Shown here: one piece after another, positions 35,024-44,094 of the stretch
Numbering within the stretch: position 1 is the stretch's first letter
How the letters are laid out: the number at the start of each line of letters is the position of its first letter
Assembly (NCBI GenBank): GCA_963663365.2
Contig: CAXXIH010000008.1
Span: 62,001 to 126,000 of the forward strand
From: G963663365 sp963663365
Lineage (GTDB): Bacteria > Hinthialibacterota > Hinthialibacteria > Hinthialibacterales > G963663365
DNA length: 64,000 nucleotides
Direction: 5' to 3'
Made by a program: the position numbers and the translations under genes
The notes under the pieces: model-generated
What the model saw: the letters and a program-made list of their open reading frames with translations, nothing else
What the model was told of the DNA's origin: nothing
The model's database searches: none

Positions 35024-36169
35024 ATGTTCTTCAAAATTGTCATCGGTCAAGCGAAACATAAGTGGGGGATTACGCTGCTGGTCTTTTTGGCATTAACCTC
35101 AGTTGTAACGTTGTATATCTACCTAAAAAACACAACTTCGTTTGCCAATCGCTCGATGCAGCTGATTATGAAAAATATGGGGCACAATCTGTTAATTCTG
35201 CCCGATGAAGCCGATCCCTACAACACCTATCTCTGCACAGACCGGCAGCTACTGTTCCCCGACACATCAACGGTAGAGTTAGCCAAACACGTCCATTTGG
35301 CGTCCCGGTATTACGTTTCATTGCTGCAGCAAAGCATAGCCATCGGCGAGAACCGCTTTATCTTATCGGGGATCGAACCGGTGCCACGCAAGGACGAAAC
35401 ACGGGAAAAAGGCAACTTAATTAAGCCATTAAAAGAAGGCACATGCCGTCTGGGAGCCGCTGCTTCCGCCAATTTAGGTTTGGACCGTGGTTCAATGTTG
35501 GAACTGATGGGGCAGCAATTCGAAATAAAGGAAATTCTGCCCTCGAAAGGCACGGAAGACGATTACAGGATTTATATTAACCTGAAGGATTGCCAAAGCC
35601 TCCTCAATCATCCCGGGCAAATCAATGTGATTCTATCATTTGCATGCCTTCATGTTGGCAACCTGGAAGAAACTGAGGCATTTCAAAAACGAGAACTTCC
35701 GAAATTTTTACCGGGATTCAAACAAATCACAAAAACCGACATTTTCCAAGGCCGCTACTTTGCGCGTCTAACCACACAAAAATCGCTCTACTACATACTA
35801 GCCTTGGTTTTTGGCATCACTGTTCTTTTAATCGTTGTGACAGGCCTGCAAGAGGTTTCCGAACGCGCGCGGGAAGTCGGCATTCTGGTCTCGATGGGCG
35901 CGAACTACTTCACAATCGTGGGGCTTTATTTCACCAAGATTTTGCTTTTGGCATTGGTGGCCTCAGTCGTAGGCTTTTTAATCGGATCGGCGTTATCGGT
36001 TCAGTTGAATGCTTCTTATCTGACGTTCAACACCGCTCAGATCCGAATTGTATGGAGCAACCTGCCGAGTGTGGTCTGGTTGACTTGCGCCGTTGCATTG
36101 CTTTCTGAAATACCTCCGATGGTGAAGCTTTTATGCATGGATCCAACGGCGACCCTGGTTGAGGAATAA
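35024..36169 (+). CDS. ABC transporter permease, MacB/FtsX type
   Basis: 381 residues from the ATG at 35024 (TTG 35018 is also in frame). The topology is the FtsX/MacB one: one N-terminal span (residues about 14-35), a large extracytoplasmic domain (about 40-255), then three spans (about 258-280, 300-330, 345-365). The motif SERAREVGILVSMGA in the loop after the second span is diagnostic of FtsX-like permeases. Five bases separate it from its ATPase gene. Likely exports a lipid-linked or peptide substrate, or transmits a signal; no MacA-type adaptor is nearby. Confidence 0.88.
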   Translation: MFFKIVIGQAKHKWGITLLVFLALTSVVTLYIYLKNTTSFANRSMQLIMKNMGHNLLILPDEADPYNTYLCTDRQLLFPDTSTVELAKHVHLASRYYVSLLQQSIAIGENRFILSGIEPVPRKDETREKGNLIKPLKEGTCRLGAAASANLGLDRGSMLELMGQQFEIKEILPSKGTEDDYRIYINLKDCQSLLNHPGQINVILSFACLHVGNLEETEAFQKRELPKFLPGFKQITKTDIFQGRYFARLTTQKSLYYILALVFGITVLLIVVTGLQEVSERAREVGILVSMGANYFTIVGLYFTKILLLALVASVVGFLIGSALSVQLNASYLTFNTAQIRIVWSNLPSVVWLTCAVALLSEIPPMVKLLCMDPTATLVEE

Positions 36170-36174
36170 CAGCG

Positions 36175-36840
36175 ATGCTTGAAACACGCAACGTGAGCAA
36201 ACTTTATACAAGGTCCGGAGAAGAAATTCGCGCTCTCGACAGTGCCAGCCTGCACATTGAGAAAGGTGAATTTGTTACAGCTTATGGGCACAGCGGCAGC
36301 GGCAAAAGCACATTGCTTTTGCTGTTGGGCGGAATGTTACGGCCTACTTCGGGAAACGTATTATTTCACGATCAAGACCTATATGCACAATCCTTTTTGA
36401 AACGAAACCAATACCGCAAAAGTGTTGTCGGTTTTGTGTTTCAAAAATTCTATCTTATGCCGTACTTGACGGTATACGACAACATCCGTCTATTGCTATC
36501 GATTCGTAGCATAGAACACACCGACCGTGACCGTATCGAGTCTTTTGCCGAACGTCTGGGTATCGCCGGACGTCTGCAGCACCGCCCTGCTGAGCTAAGT
36601 GTGGGCGAACAACAAAGAGCCGCATTAGCGCGTACTCTGGCTGGAGAACCGGAGATCATTCTGGCCGACGAACCAACCGGAAATCTAGACAAAGAAAACA
36701 GCGCAATCATTGCCCGCTGCCTGCAAGAAGAACACAAAGCAGGCAAAACGATCATCTTAGCCACGCATGACGAAGCCCTTATGGAATTGGGCACCAAGAA
36801 AATTCAGTTGGCCGCCGGAAAAATCGTGAGTGAAAATTAA
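36175..36840 (+). CDS. ABC transporter ATP-binding protein, LolD/MacB type
   Basis: 221 residues. Walker A GHSGSGKST (residues about 38-46), Q-loop GFVFQKFYL, signature LSVGEQQRAALAR, Walker B IILADEPTGNLD and switch His in ATHDEAL are all present, so it should be active. The class is the one that powers FtsX-type permeases, consistent with the upstream gene. The stop is followed by a 34-base gap before the convergent Asp-box gene. Confidence 0.93.
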   Translation: MLETRNVSKLYTRSGEEIRALDSASLHIEKGEFVTAYGHSGSGKSTLLLLLGGMLRPTSGNVLFHDQDLYAQSFLKRNQYRKSVVGFVFQKFYLMPYLTVYDNIRLLLSIRSIEHTDRDRIESFAERLGIAGRLQHRPAELSVGEQQRAALARTLAGEPEIILADEPTGNLDKENSAIIARCLQEEHKAGKTIILATHDEALMELGTKKIQLAAGKIVSEN

Positions 36841-36874
36841 ATAGCAACTCTTTGTTTGCCACCGAGAAGCCACT

Positions 36875-38131
36875 TCACCTGTAACGTTCGCGGAAATTCT
36901 CAATACGATGAAATGTAATGTAGTTGGAATCGTGGTAGCTGTGCGCACCACAGTATGCCGTGCGGGATAGGAAAATAATATCATCCCCATCAAATTGAAA
37001 ATCGACATACTGAAAGCCGGTTTTCGAATCTCGCCCGATGTTGCCGTAGTCCTGAGGATCCTCCAACAACGTCTCGTGGTATTTCCAATGCCGCAGATCC
37101 TTTGAGGAGAAGATCGAAAGCACATTACGTTGATTGGGATTATTGGGATTGGTGTTATTGTTTGCCAATGTCCAATAGCGTTTGGTCTTAGGATCATAAC
37201 GAATAGCGAATTTGGTCATCCCACCCGGAAACTCGATAAATCCGGTTTTAGAATCGAATTCCACTCGGCGGCCTTCATCCAACACATTCACAATCGCGGC
37301 CCGGTTCACAATCGGCAGCGAGTTAACGCGCAGGATATTGAGAAGATTGCCTTGCGTATCCACAACGACATTGCCTTCCAGCCATCCGGCAGCCCTCCCT
37401 CCGGGCAAATGCTCGGCGCCGGATGCGAATTCAGGTGGATCAGTTTCTTGGTTGTAGGCCAGATGATTGCTTTTACGCCATGAAGAAGCTTTGAGAAGAT
37501 CTGCATCCGCATCGGCGGATATCACCAGCGAATGAAATCCCTTTGGCCATTCCTGAGTAACATTGTCTTCAAAGGCGCGATAAATGCGGCCTTGATATTC
37601 GACCACAGGCATAGGCGCACAATGATAATTGGGCGGTTCTTTGCCGGAACCACCGGGAAAGAGCAATCCGCTCTCCGCGTCTTTGGGATCGGTCCAGGTT
37701 GTGCCGTTGTCATCGCTTTTACGTATGACAATCGAGCCGTACTGCTCAGAACACCCCAGGTAATAAAGGCTGCCCCGGTGTAGAAAGAGATTGGCCCAGA
37801 ATGTTCCTACAAACTGACGTTCAAATTTCCATGTCTTGCCGTTATCAGTAGAACGAAACAACCGCGCTTGGTTGTATTGCCTATTCTCGGCGGACTTTGG
37901 CGCACCGGGACCAAATAAGTCCATCGCGGCCAAAATATCTCCGTTCTCTAATCGAATGAGGCTGGGACTACCGATATAAATCTTGGATTGCGCGGGAGAA
38001 AAATCGACAACACTCTCCAGCGGATTGAGCCGTTCGGCTTGTGACACGTGCGATGTGGATACACATGAGTTCAAGACCCCAAGTGCCGCAATCAACACGA
38101 AACAGAACTGGAAGCAACGTCTGCCTATCAT
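36875..38131 (-). CDS. Lipoprotein with Asp-box (BNR/sialidase-like) repeats
   Basis: 418 residues from the ATG at 38131, with GGAG upstream; a frame start at 38188 is discarded. A lipobox L-N-S-C ends the signal peptide near residue 22, so the protein is probably an anchored lipoprotein. Asp-box motifs S-T-D-N-G-K-T-W and S-D-D-N-G-T-T-W indicate a sialidase-type six-bladed propeller, and SPSLIRLENGDILAA is the usual first blade. Similar proteins include exo-sialidases and many inactive relatives; a complete Arg triad is not obvious. Probable role in glycan recognition or cleavage at the cell surface. Confidence 0.75.
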   Translation of the reverse strand: MIGRRCFQFCFVLIAALGVLNSCVSTSHVSQAERLNPLESVVDFSPAQSKIYIGSPSLIRLENGDILAAMDLFGPGAPKSAENRQYNQARLFRSTDNGKTWKFERQFVGTFWANLFLHRGSLYYLGCSEQYGSIVIRKSDDNGTTWTDPKDAESGLLFPGGSGKEPPNYHCAPMPVVEYQGRIYRAFEDNVTQEWPKGFHSLVISADADADLLKASSWRKSNHLAYNQETDPPEFASGAEHLPGGRAAGWLEGNVVVDTQGNLLNILRVNSLPIVNRAAIVNVLDEGRRVEFDSKTGFIEFPGGMTKFAIRYDPKTKRYWTLANNNTNPNNPNQRNVLSIFSSKDLRHWKYHETLLEDPQDYGNIGRDSKTGFQYVDFQFDGDDIIFLSRTAYCGAHSYHDSNYITFHRIENFRERYR

Positions 38132-38311
38132 AACGAATCTCCGGAGTTCAGTATTAAAAAATCGTGTAAAAAAACATCGGCTCGTCAATACGCTTAATTG
38201 CGATTGAGAGCCGATGCGGACTGCTTTGTCACATAAAACGTCTTGTTTTCACCACTGCAATCACTGAAGACTCAAGTGGGAATTTTGAAAGAGAATAATA
38301 CTTCTCTTCAA

Positions 38312-38863
38312 TCACGGACCATAGCGGACTATATCACCAAGACTTACAACACCGTTAGACATATCATAAATGATATGTGTGTAATAGCCGTCCATCGTGG
38401 CCGAGCTATTGACCTTATCCGGCCCGAACGATTTGATGAAATAGAGAGCGTTTTCTTCGCGGGGAGTCGGCCCCCATTTGCTGGTACTGAGTTGACTCGT
38501 CTCACGTTCAAAATACTCATAAACCGGCCCGCCCCATGCTGAGGGGATTTCAGCGCCTTGATTGAAAAAAGGATCGAAAGGAACTGAAGCCATATATGAT
38601 ATTGGAGTCGTCAATCGAGCCCAACGCTGATAAACAGAAACTCGCGTGGTACCGCCGGCTAAGGACGCGGACGGGTACTTGTTGTTATCCAGGCGATAGG
38701 ACTCCAACGCTACAGAGAGGTTGCGCTCATCTGAAACGGCTCGGGAAACTTTAGCCCGCATTTGTGCATTCAAGAAATTGGGCACGGCAATAGCTGCCAA
38801 AATGCCGATAATGGCAACAACAATCAAAAGCTCAATCAATGTAAAACCGGACTTCTTAATCAT
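38312..38863 (-). CDS. Type II secretion/type IV pilus-like pseudopilin
   Basis: 183 residues. The start MIKKSGFTLIELLIVVAIIG has a canonical prepilin peptidase site with Glu5, and the helix continues to LNAQMRAKVSRA. The globular part contains DNNKYP and FDPFF motifs as in the 9144 pilin. Homology with that protein is limited to the N-terminus and general pattern. The ATG overlaps the stop of the upstream 106-residue gene by four bases, so the two are probably translated together. The rest of a secretion apparatus is not in this window. Confidence 0.88.
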   Translation of the reverse strand: MIKKSGFTLIELLIVVAIIGILAAIAVPNFLNAQMRAKVSRAVSDERNLSVALESYRLDNNKYPSASLAGGTTRVSVYQRWARLTTPISYMASVPFDPFFNQGAEIPSAWGGPVYEYFERETSQLSTSKWGPTPREENALYFIKSFGPDKVNSSATMDGYYTHIIYDMSNGVVSLGDIVRYGP

Positions 38864-39180
38864 ATAATTTCCTCACACATAAATGAAAACACCTGTTGCC
38901 TGGGAACATTTCGTTCAAAAGTAACACGTGTAAAATTATTAAACTGTTGACCGGCGTTACCGCCGAATTGACTACGGATGGCTTTGCGCTCTTTAGGGGT
39001 TAGATCCGACCATTGCAGATAGAATTTGATACCTGTAGGAACGGCGCTGATGCCATTATCGTCACGTACCGGCTTATGTCCCGATACCCAATTTTCCAAT
39101 TCCCACTGATGTCCGGGCCCAACCCATGTCGTTTCAGCGGAACACCGGCCGCGGTATCCAAACGGAATTGGAATAATCAT
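38860..39180 (-). CDS. Small protein coupled to the pseudopilin gene
   Basis: 106 residues from the ATG at 39180 (a TTG at 39186 is in frame). No signal peptide and no known domain; it has a basic C-terminal half (LTPKERKAIRSQFGG) and several aromatics. Its stop overlaps the pilin start (ATGA). The pairing suggests a shared function, but nothing in the sequence says what. It could also be the C-terminal part of a longer decayed gene. Confidence 0.45.
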   Translation of the reverse strand: MIIPIPFGYRGRCSAETTWVGPGHQWELENWVSGHKPVRDDNGISAVPTGIKFYLQWSDLTPKERKAIRSQFGGNAGQQFNNFTRVTFERNVPRQQVFSFMCEEII

Positions 39181-39186
39181 TGCCAA

Positions 39187-39578
39187 GTTGCATCAGCGAA
39201 TGTCAATTAGGACATTCACATTTATTATCCATTGCTAGCGTAAGTAATGTTAATCTAACACGTTACAGTTATAATAATAGCGCCCCCGGCAAAATGGAAC
39301 CGCAAAAATCGCAAAAAAGGCGCTTATCAAGAGTTTACCTCATTCTGAATCAATGATTTGTTGACACAGAAATCCTCTTGGAATGGATCACCATGTTCGG
39401 AATTAAAGCGACTGTTCAGTGCTCCTGTGAACATGTTGGGACGAAGGAACAGTCAGCTTGTTCACCTGCGCGGATTGAACCATGATAGTAGGCCTGTATA
39501 TGGCAGTGGGTCGGTTCTGAAGGGCTGTAGCTCTGTCCTCACCTTCCCAAGACTTTATCCTTAAGGAGATCGTCACCA
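39187..39578 (+). promoter_or_regulatory. Leader of the sugar operon with interleaved inverted repeats
   Basis: No gene lies in these 392 bases. A TTGACA at 39361 could be a -35, although no good -10 follows. Between 39394 and 39465 there are five TGTTC/GAACA elements. GACTGTTC (39410-39417) can pair with GAACAGTC (39447-39454), and GTGAACA (39427-39433) with TGTTCAC (39459-39465); alternatively each can form a short local hairpin. This is either a set of operator half-sites or a leader RNA with mutually exclusive or pseudoknotted stems. It lies about 110-180 bases before the first gene. Confidence 0.45.
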
Positions 39579-40811
39579 ATGGCTGCGAATGTCGAAGCCC
39601 TAGCAAAAGAAGCGTTAGAAGCCGGAGAAGGCATTCTCCGTTTGTTACCCACCTGGGTGCCCCGGTCCTTTTTGCATCCGGGCCGCCGTATCAAACTCCA
39701 TCCCAACGATATGTACGCGTATGGCGCTCATCGCGGCGGCATCGATGAACGTTGGTTTGCCTCCACAACTCATGCGGATAACGAAGGCGCCGCTGATGAT
39801 GAGGGCATGAGCTACGTTGTCTATAATGGCGACCGCTTTTTGCTGAAGGATGCGATTGAAGCACTCGGCGCAGAAATCATCGGCAAAGAGATTTGGAATA
39901 AATACAAAAAATGGCCGGTCTATAGCAAATTCTTCGATAACATGGGGCCAATTCCGCACCATATGCATCAGACCGATGAACAAGCGGCCTTAGTCGGCCA
40001 AATCGGCAAACCGGAAGCGTACTACTTCCCTCCCCAGCTCAATTACGTTGGTAATAATTTTCCATATACCTTCTTTGGTCTCGAGCCAGGCACTACCAAA
40101 GCGGATATCCGCCGTTGCTTAGAACGTTGGAGCGAAGGCGATAACGGGCTCCTGGATTACTCAAAGGCCTATCGTCTTAATCCGGGCACCGGTTGGTTGG
40201 TCGATCCGGCAATTCTTCATGCCCCCGGTTCGTTGGTAACTTACGAACCGCAATGGGGTTCGGATGTGTTCGGTATGTACCAGTCCCTGGTCGAAGGACG
40301 TGAAGTGCCTTGGAGCCTGTTGGTCAAAGACATGCCGAAAGAGAAACATCAAGACTTGGATTTCATCGTCGATCAGCTGGCCTGGGAAAAGAACGTGGAT
40401 CCGAACTTCCGCGACAACCACTATCTGGAACCGATTCCCGACGGTGATACGGCCAGTGAAGGCTATGTGGATCGCTGGATTGTCTACGGAAAGATCGATA
40501 GTGAACAACGCTTTAGCGCCAAAGAGCTGACTGTTGAACCAGGCGCTAAAGTCACAATCAAGGACAATGGCGCTTCCGGGCTGATCGTGACCCAGGGACG
40601 GGGACGTATCAACAAGATGACCTTGGAATGTCCGGCTTTGATCCGGTTCGGCCAAGAGACAGAAGATGAGGTATTCATTACGCAAGACGCGGCGCGGGCC
40701 GGTGTTGTGTTTGAAAACCTATCAGACAAAGATCCGCTGGTGACGTTGCGTTACTTTGGACCGGAGATGAATCCGGGCGCCCCGGCGGTTGGCGACTACA
40801 AAAAGAACTAA
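39579..40811 (+). CDS. Cupin-fold sugar isomerase-like protein
   Basis: 410 residues, with AAGGAG before the ATG. A type-I mannose-6-phosphate-isomerase-like cupin is indicated by G-P-I-P-H-H-M-H-Q-T-D-E-Q (His127, His128, His130), a Y-Y-F-P-P strand and a second His (214) in AILHAPG. The C-terminal third (about 300-400) is a second beta-barrel containing a weak cupin pattern. It is first in a tight cluster with two sugar isomerase/epimerase genes and a Gfo/Idh/MocA oxidoreductase, so it probably acts on a sugar or polyol intermediate. The exact substrate is unknown. Confidence 0.7.
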   Translation: MAANVEALAKEALEAGEGILRLLPTWVPRSFLHPGRRIKLHPNDMYAYGAHRGGIDERWFASTTHADNEGAADDEGMSYVVYNGDRFLLKDAIEALGAEIIGKEIWNKYKKWPVYSKFFDNMGPIPHHMHQTDEQAALVGQIGKPEAYYFPPQLNYVGNNFPYTFFGLEPGTTKADIRRCLERWSEGDNGLLDYSKAYRLNPGTGWLVDPAILHAPGSLVTYEPQWGSDVFGMYQSLVEGREVPWSLLVKDMPKEKHQDLDFIVDQLAWEKNVDPNFRDNHYLEPIPDGDTASEGYVDRWIVYGKIDSEQRFSAKELTVEPGAKVTIKDNGASGLIVTQGRGRINKMTLECPALIRFGQETEDEVFITQDAARAGVVFENLSDKDPLVTLRYFGPEMNPGAPAVGDYKKN

Positions 40812-40859
40812 GACAATACGAAAAACTTACGATTAAGTTTTCATCCTGGGAGGATCGAA

Positions 40860-41759
40860 ATGAAACGTATTTCACTGGGATCTTGGGCCTTTAGCATCGG
40901 ACCGTATGCGGATCATCCGGTGTCTTGGGAAGACGTAATTAAGAACCTGAAAGAACAGGGCTTTGACGGGGTGGAGTTGGGGTCGTTCCCGCCGCATCCC
41001 AATCCTGACGATATGCCGGAGAAAGAACAACGCCAGGCATTGGTTCAACAGATGAAAGAGATCGGATTGGATTTTTCGGCCTTGGTTCCGAACCTTTGGT
41101 CGGAAAAGCTGATCAATACCGACGATACAAGCAGTTACATTGAGAATTTCCGTAAAAATCTTCAATTCTGCAACGATGTTGGTATCGAGACGATTCGTGT
41201 GGATACGGTTCAGCCGCCCACAATCTTCGATGAAGTGGATTACGACACAGCCCTCAAACGCGTCGTAGATACATGGAAACGTTGCGTTGAAGAATCAGCT
41301 GACCGTGGCGTGCGTGTAACCTGGGAGTTCGAACCGGGCTTTGCGTTTAACAAACCGTCAGATGTGTTTCAGATTTTGGACAAGGTAAATCATGATGAAT
41401 TCGGCGTCATGTTGGATACCTGCCATGCACACATGGTGGCCCATGTCGGCGCACGGCAGCCGGGTGAAAAAGAAACATTGCCCGGTGGCGCAAAAGAATT
41501 GATTGAAAAGCTGAGTGGCAAAATCAACCACATTCACCTGATTGACTCCGATGGCACCTTGCATGACGACGAAACATCGACACACGCACCCTTTGGTGAC
41601 GGCGAGTTGGATTTCGACGAGCTGGTTCCCGCGCTCAATAAAGCCGGATGTCCGCACGATTGGTGGACCGTCGATCTCTGCTTCTGGCCAAATGCGTGGG
41701 ATGTCTCATCCAAATGCAAAAAGGCTATTGACGAATTGAACGCCAAATACGGGGGTTGA
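40860..41759 (+). CDS. Sugar phosphate isomerase/epimerase (xylose isomerase-like TIM barrel)
   Basis: 299 residues, GGGAGG ahead of the ATG. The barrel strands FDGVELGSFPP (residues about 36-45), IETIRVDTVQ, RVTWEFEPGF and FGVMLDTCHAHM carry the Glu, Asp and His metal ligands expected of AP-endonuclease-2-type isomerases; the C-terminal NHIHLIDSDG and GDGELDF complete the site. Second gene of the operon. Members of this family isomerise or epimerise keto-sugars or act on inosose; the specific reaction cannot be set from sequence alone. Confidence 0.85.
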   Translation: MKRISLGSWAFSIGPYADHPVSWEDVIKNLKEQGFDGVELGSFPPHPNPDDMPEKEQRQALVQQMKEIGLDFSALVPNLWSEKLINTDDTSSYIENFRKNLQFCNDVGIETIRVDTVQPPTIFDEVDYDTALKRVVDTWKRCVEESADRGVRVTWEFEPGFAFNKPSDVFQILDKVNHDEFGVMLDTCHAHMVAHVGARQPGEKETLPGGAKELIEKLSGKINHIHLIDSDGTLHDDETSTHAPFGDGELDFDELVPALNKAGCPHDWWTVDLCFWPNAWDVSSKCKKAIDELNAKYGG

Positions 41760-41763
41760 AATC

Positions 41764-42915
41764 ATGGCAAAAAAACTAAATATCGGACTAATCGGATGCG
41801 GTTTTATGGGCCGCACACACTCCAATGCATACCGCAAGGTTAATCAGTTCTTTGATTTACAGACTCAGCCGGTAATGAAGGCGGCCTGCGCGCATATCAA
41901 AGATAAAGAGACGCTTGAGAAATTCGCGGCCAACTGGGGCTGGGAAAGCACCGAAACAGACTGGCGCAAATTGATTGAGCGTGACGATATCGATGCAATC
42001 GACATTGTCTGCCCCAACAACATGCACTATGACATCGCCATCGCCGCCGCCGAGGCCGGTAAGATGGTTTTCAGCGAAAAACCTTTGGCTATGAATGGTG
42101 AGCAAGCCAAAGCCATGACCGAGGCCGTCGAAAAGGCCGGCGTGGCCAATATGGTTTGGTTCAACTACCGGCGTGTCCCGGCAATTTCACTGGCCAAACA
42201 GCTGGTGGATGAAGACCGGATCGGCAGGGCGTTCCACTACCGCGCTTTGTACTTGCAGGATTGGACAATCAGCACAGATGTGCCGCAGGGCGGAAACACA
42301 TTCTGGCGTTTGGATGTCAATGTGGCAGGTAGCGGCGTGACCGGAGATCTGCTGGCACATTCCATCGATACTTCAATCTGGCTAAACGGCTCAATTTCCG
42401 AAGTCTGCGCAATGACCGAGACATTTATCAAAGAGCGGGAAATGCAGGATGAGCCGGGCAAAGTAATGAAGGTCGGTATCGATGACGCCTGTGCATTCCT
42501 GGTAAAGTTTACCAATGGGTCTATTGGTACTTTTGAATCCACGCGGTATGCGCGCGGACGCAAAAACTACAACACCTTTGAACTGAACGGTGAAAAAGGC
42601 TCGGTTTACTTCAACTTGGAAGATGCACACCGGCTCGATTACTTCGATCACCGGGACGATTCACACGTTCATGGTTGGCGGTCTGTTCTGGTAACCGACT
42701 TCGAACATCCCTATATGGACCATTGGTGGGTTCCGGGTTGCAGTATCGGCTACGAACACACGTTCATCCACGCGGCGGCCGACCTTTTGAAAGGTCTCGA
42801 AGACGGCAATCCTGTACGGCCGAATTTCCGGGATGCGCTCGAAACTCAGTATGTTTGCGACGCGGTACTGGCATCAGCCAAATCCGGGAAATGGGAAAAA
42901 GTGCCCACGGCATAA
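41764..42915 (+). CDS. Gfo/Idh/MocA-family NAD(P)-dependent oxidoreductase
   Basis: 383 residues. The Rossmann signature IGLIGCGFMGRTHSNAY is at the N-terminus, the E-K-P-L-A catalytic Lys motif near residue 105, and the C-terminal alpha/beta domain contains GDLLAHSIDTSIWL with the conserved His. These enzymes oxidise sugars or inositols at a ring or side-chain hydroxyl to a keto form, a natural partner for the two flanking isomerases. Four bases follow the upstream gene stop, supporting one transcript. Confidence 0.92.
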   Translation: MAKKLNIGLIGCGFMGRTHSNAYRKVNQFFDLQTQPVMKAACAHIKDKETLEKFAANWGWESTETDWRKLIERDDIDAIDIVCPNNMHYDIAIAAAEAGKMVFSEKPLAMNGEQAKAMTEAVEKAGVANMVWFNYRRVPAISLAKQLVDEDRIGRAFHYRALYLQDWTISTDVPQGGNTFWRLDVNVAGSGVTGDLLAHSIDTSIWLNGSISEVCAMTETFIKEREMQDEPGKVMKVGIDDACAFLVKFTNGSIGTFESTRYARGRKNYNTFELNGEKGSVYFNLEDAHRLDYFDHRDDSHVHGWRSVLVTDFEHPYMDHWWVPGCSIGYEHTFIHAAADLLKGLEDGNPVRPNFRDALETQYVCDAVLASAKSGKWEKVPTA

Positions 42916-42954
42916 GATCACCAAGATCAATAATTCTTGGAGGCATAAAGCGTT

Positions 42955-43794
42955 ATGAAAATCGGCATGAATCTTCTGCTGTGGACTCCCGCGGCAGATA
43001 TGAGTCACATATCAGTTCTCGACGACCTGAAATCATGGGGATACGACGGCGCGGAATTTCCGATGTTCGATCCGGCCTGTTCGCCTTGGGGAGAATTGGC
43101 CAAATATATGGACAGCATTGGCCTCGAACGCACGGCGGTAACAATCGTCTCGCACGAAGCCAATCCGGTCAGCGATGATCCTGCCATCCGCAAGGCTGGT
43201 TGCGAATATCTTAAGCGCTGCATCGACAGTTGCGCCGAGTTGGGGGCAACACGCTTAACAGGTCCCTTATTTTCCCCATGCGGCGGTCTTGTGGGCCGTG
43301 GACGAACGGATGACGAGTTCAAATGGTGCGTAGAAATCATGCGCGAAGCGGCTGAACATGCCGCCAAAGTGCATGTCAGTTTGGGGCTCGAAGCACTCAA
43401 CCGTTTTGAGACCTATGTCTTCAATAGTCAAGAAGACGGCGCCAAGATGGCTGAAGCGGTCGATATGCCGAATTTCGGACTGCTTTATGATACTTTCCAC
43501 GCCAATATCGAAGAGAAAGATGTGGGCGCTGTAATTCGTAAGATTCAAAAGCACATCGTCCATATTCACATCTCTGAGAATGACCGGAGTACACCGGGAC
43601 GTGGCCAGGTGCATTGGGCCGAGACGTTCGAAGCCATTAAAGAAACCGGCTATGATGATTGGTTGGTTATCGAAGCCTTTGGACGGGCAATGCCCGAAGT
43701 TGCGGCGGCCACATGCATTTGGCGTCAAATGTTCGAAACGGAAGAACAATTGGCCCGCGAGGGTTTGGCGTTTATCCGCAAGAACATTCAGTAA
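42955..43794 (+). CDS. Sugar isomerase/epimerase, D-tagatose/D-psicose 3-epimerase-like
   Basis: 279 residues, GGAGG twelve bases upstream. The start MKIGMNLLLWT is the typical opening of ketose 3-epimerases. Metal ligands are suggested in VSLGLEALNRFE (Glu), FGLLYDTFHANIE (Asp, His) and VHIHISENDRSTPGRGQVHW (His, and the Arg of the D-R-x-x-P-G-x-G-x-x-x-W motif), and DWLVIEAFG (Glu). Last gene before a strong terminator. Together with its neighbours it suggests an oxidise-isomerise-reduce route for an unusual sugar. Confidence 0.88.
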   Translation: MKIGMNLLLWTPAADMSHISVLDDLKSWGYDGAEFPMFDPACSPWGELAKYMDSIGLERTAVTIVSHEANPVSDDPAIRKAGCEYLKRCIDSCAELGATRLTGPLFSPCGGLVGRGRTDDEFKWCVEIMREAAEHAAKVHVSLGLEALNRFETYVFNSQEDGAKMAEAVDMPNFGLLYDTFHANIEEKDVGAVIRKIQKHIVHIHISENDRSTPGRGQVHWAETFEAIKETGYDDWLVIEAFGRAMPEVAAATCIWRQMFETEEQLAREGLAFIRKNIQ

Positions 43795-43820
43795 TATTCT
43801 ATAGTTTACGATTCTCTGCA

Positions 43821-43857
43821 CAGCCCGGTGGTATCCACACCACCGGGCTGTTTTTTA
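43821..43857 (+). terminator. Rho-independent terminator of the sugar operon
   Basis: CAGCCCGGTGGT pairs with ACCACCGGGCTG over a six-base loop (ATCCAC), followed by TTTTTT. A strong, canonical terminator 26 bases after the last isomerase stop. Confidence 0.95.
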
Positions 43858-44094
43858 TCCCAGCATTACAGATTGTCCACTCGATATCATAACTGACGCA
43901 GACAAGGGGCAGGCGGGAATTCAAGCAACCCGGATTGATAATTTGTTTCAATAGACAAAACGCAGGAAAAGGCGGTGGATACATGAGCCGGTCTGCGCTA
44001 TGCTGCCCGATACTGTACATTTCACGCTCTGATTCGGGCAGGCAGTGCGATCCCCGAACAGGCCAAGGGATTTGTTCCCCTTAGGAGAATAGAG
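43858..44094. other. Upstream region of the MFS transporter
   Basis: About 240 bases between the operon terminator and the transporter start. A small inverted repeat TTTGT/ACAAA occurs near 43941-43958. No promoter elements are clear, but the terminator shows that the transporter needs its own. Confidence 0.3.
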
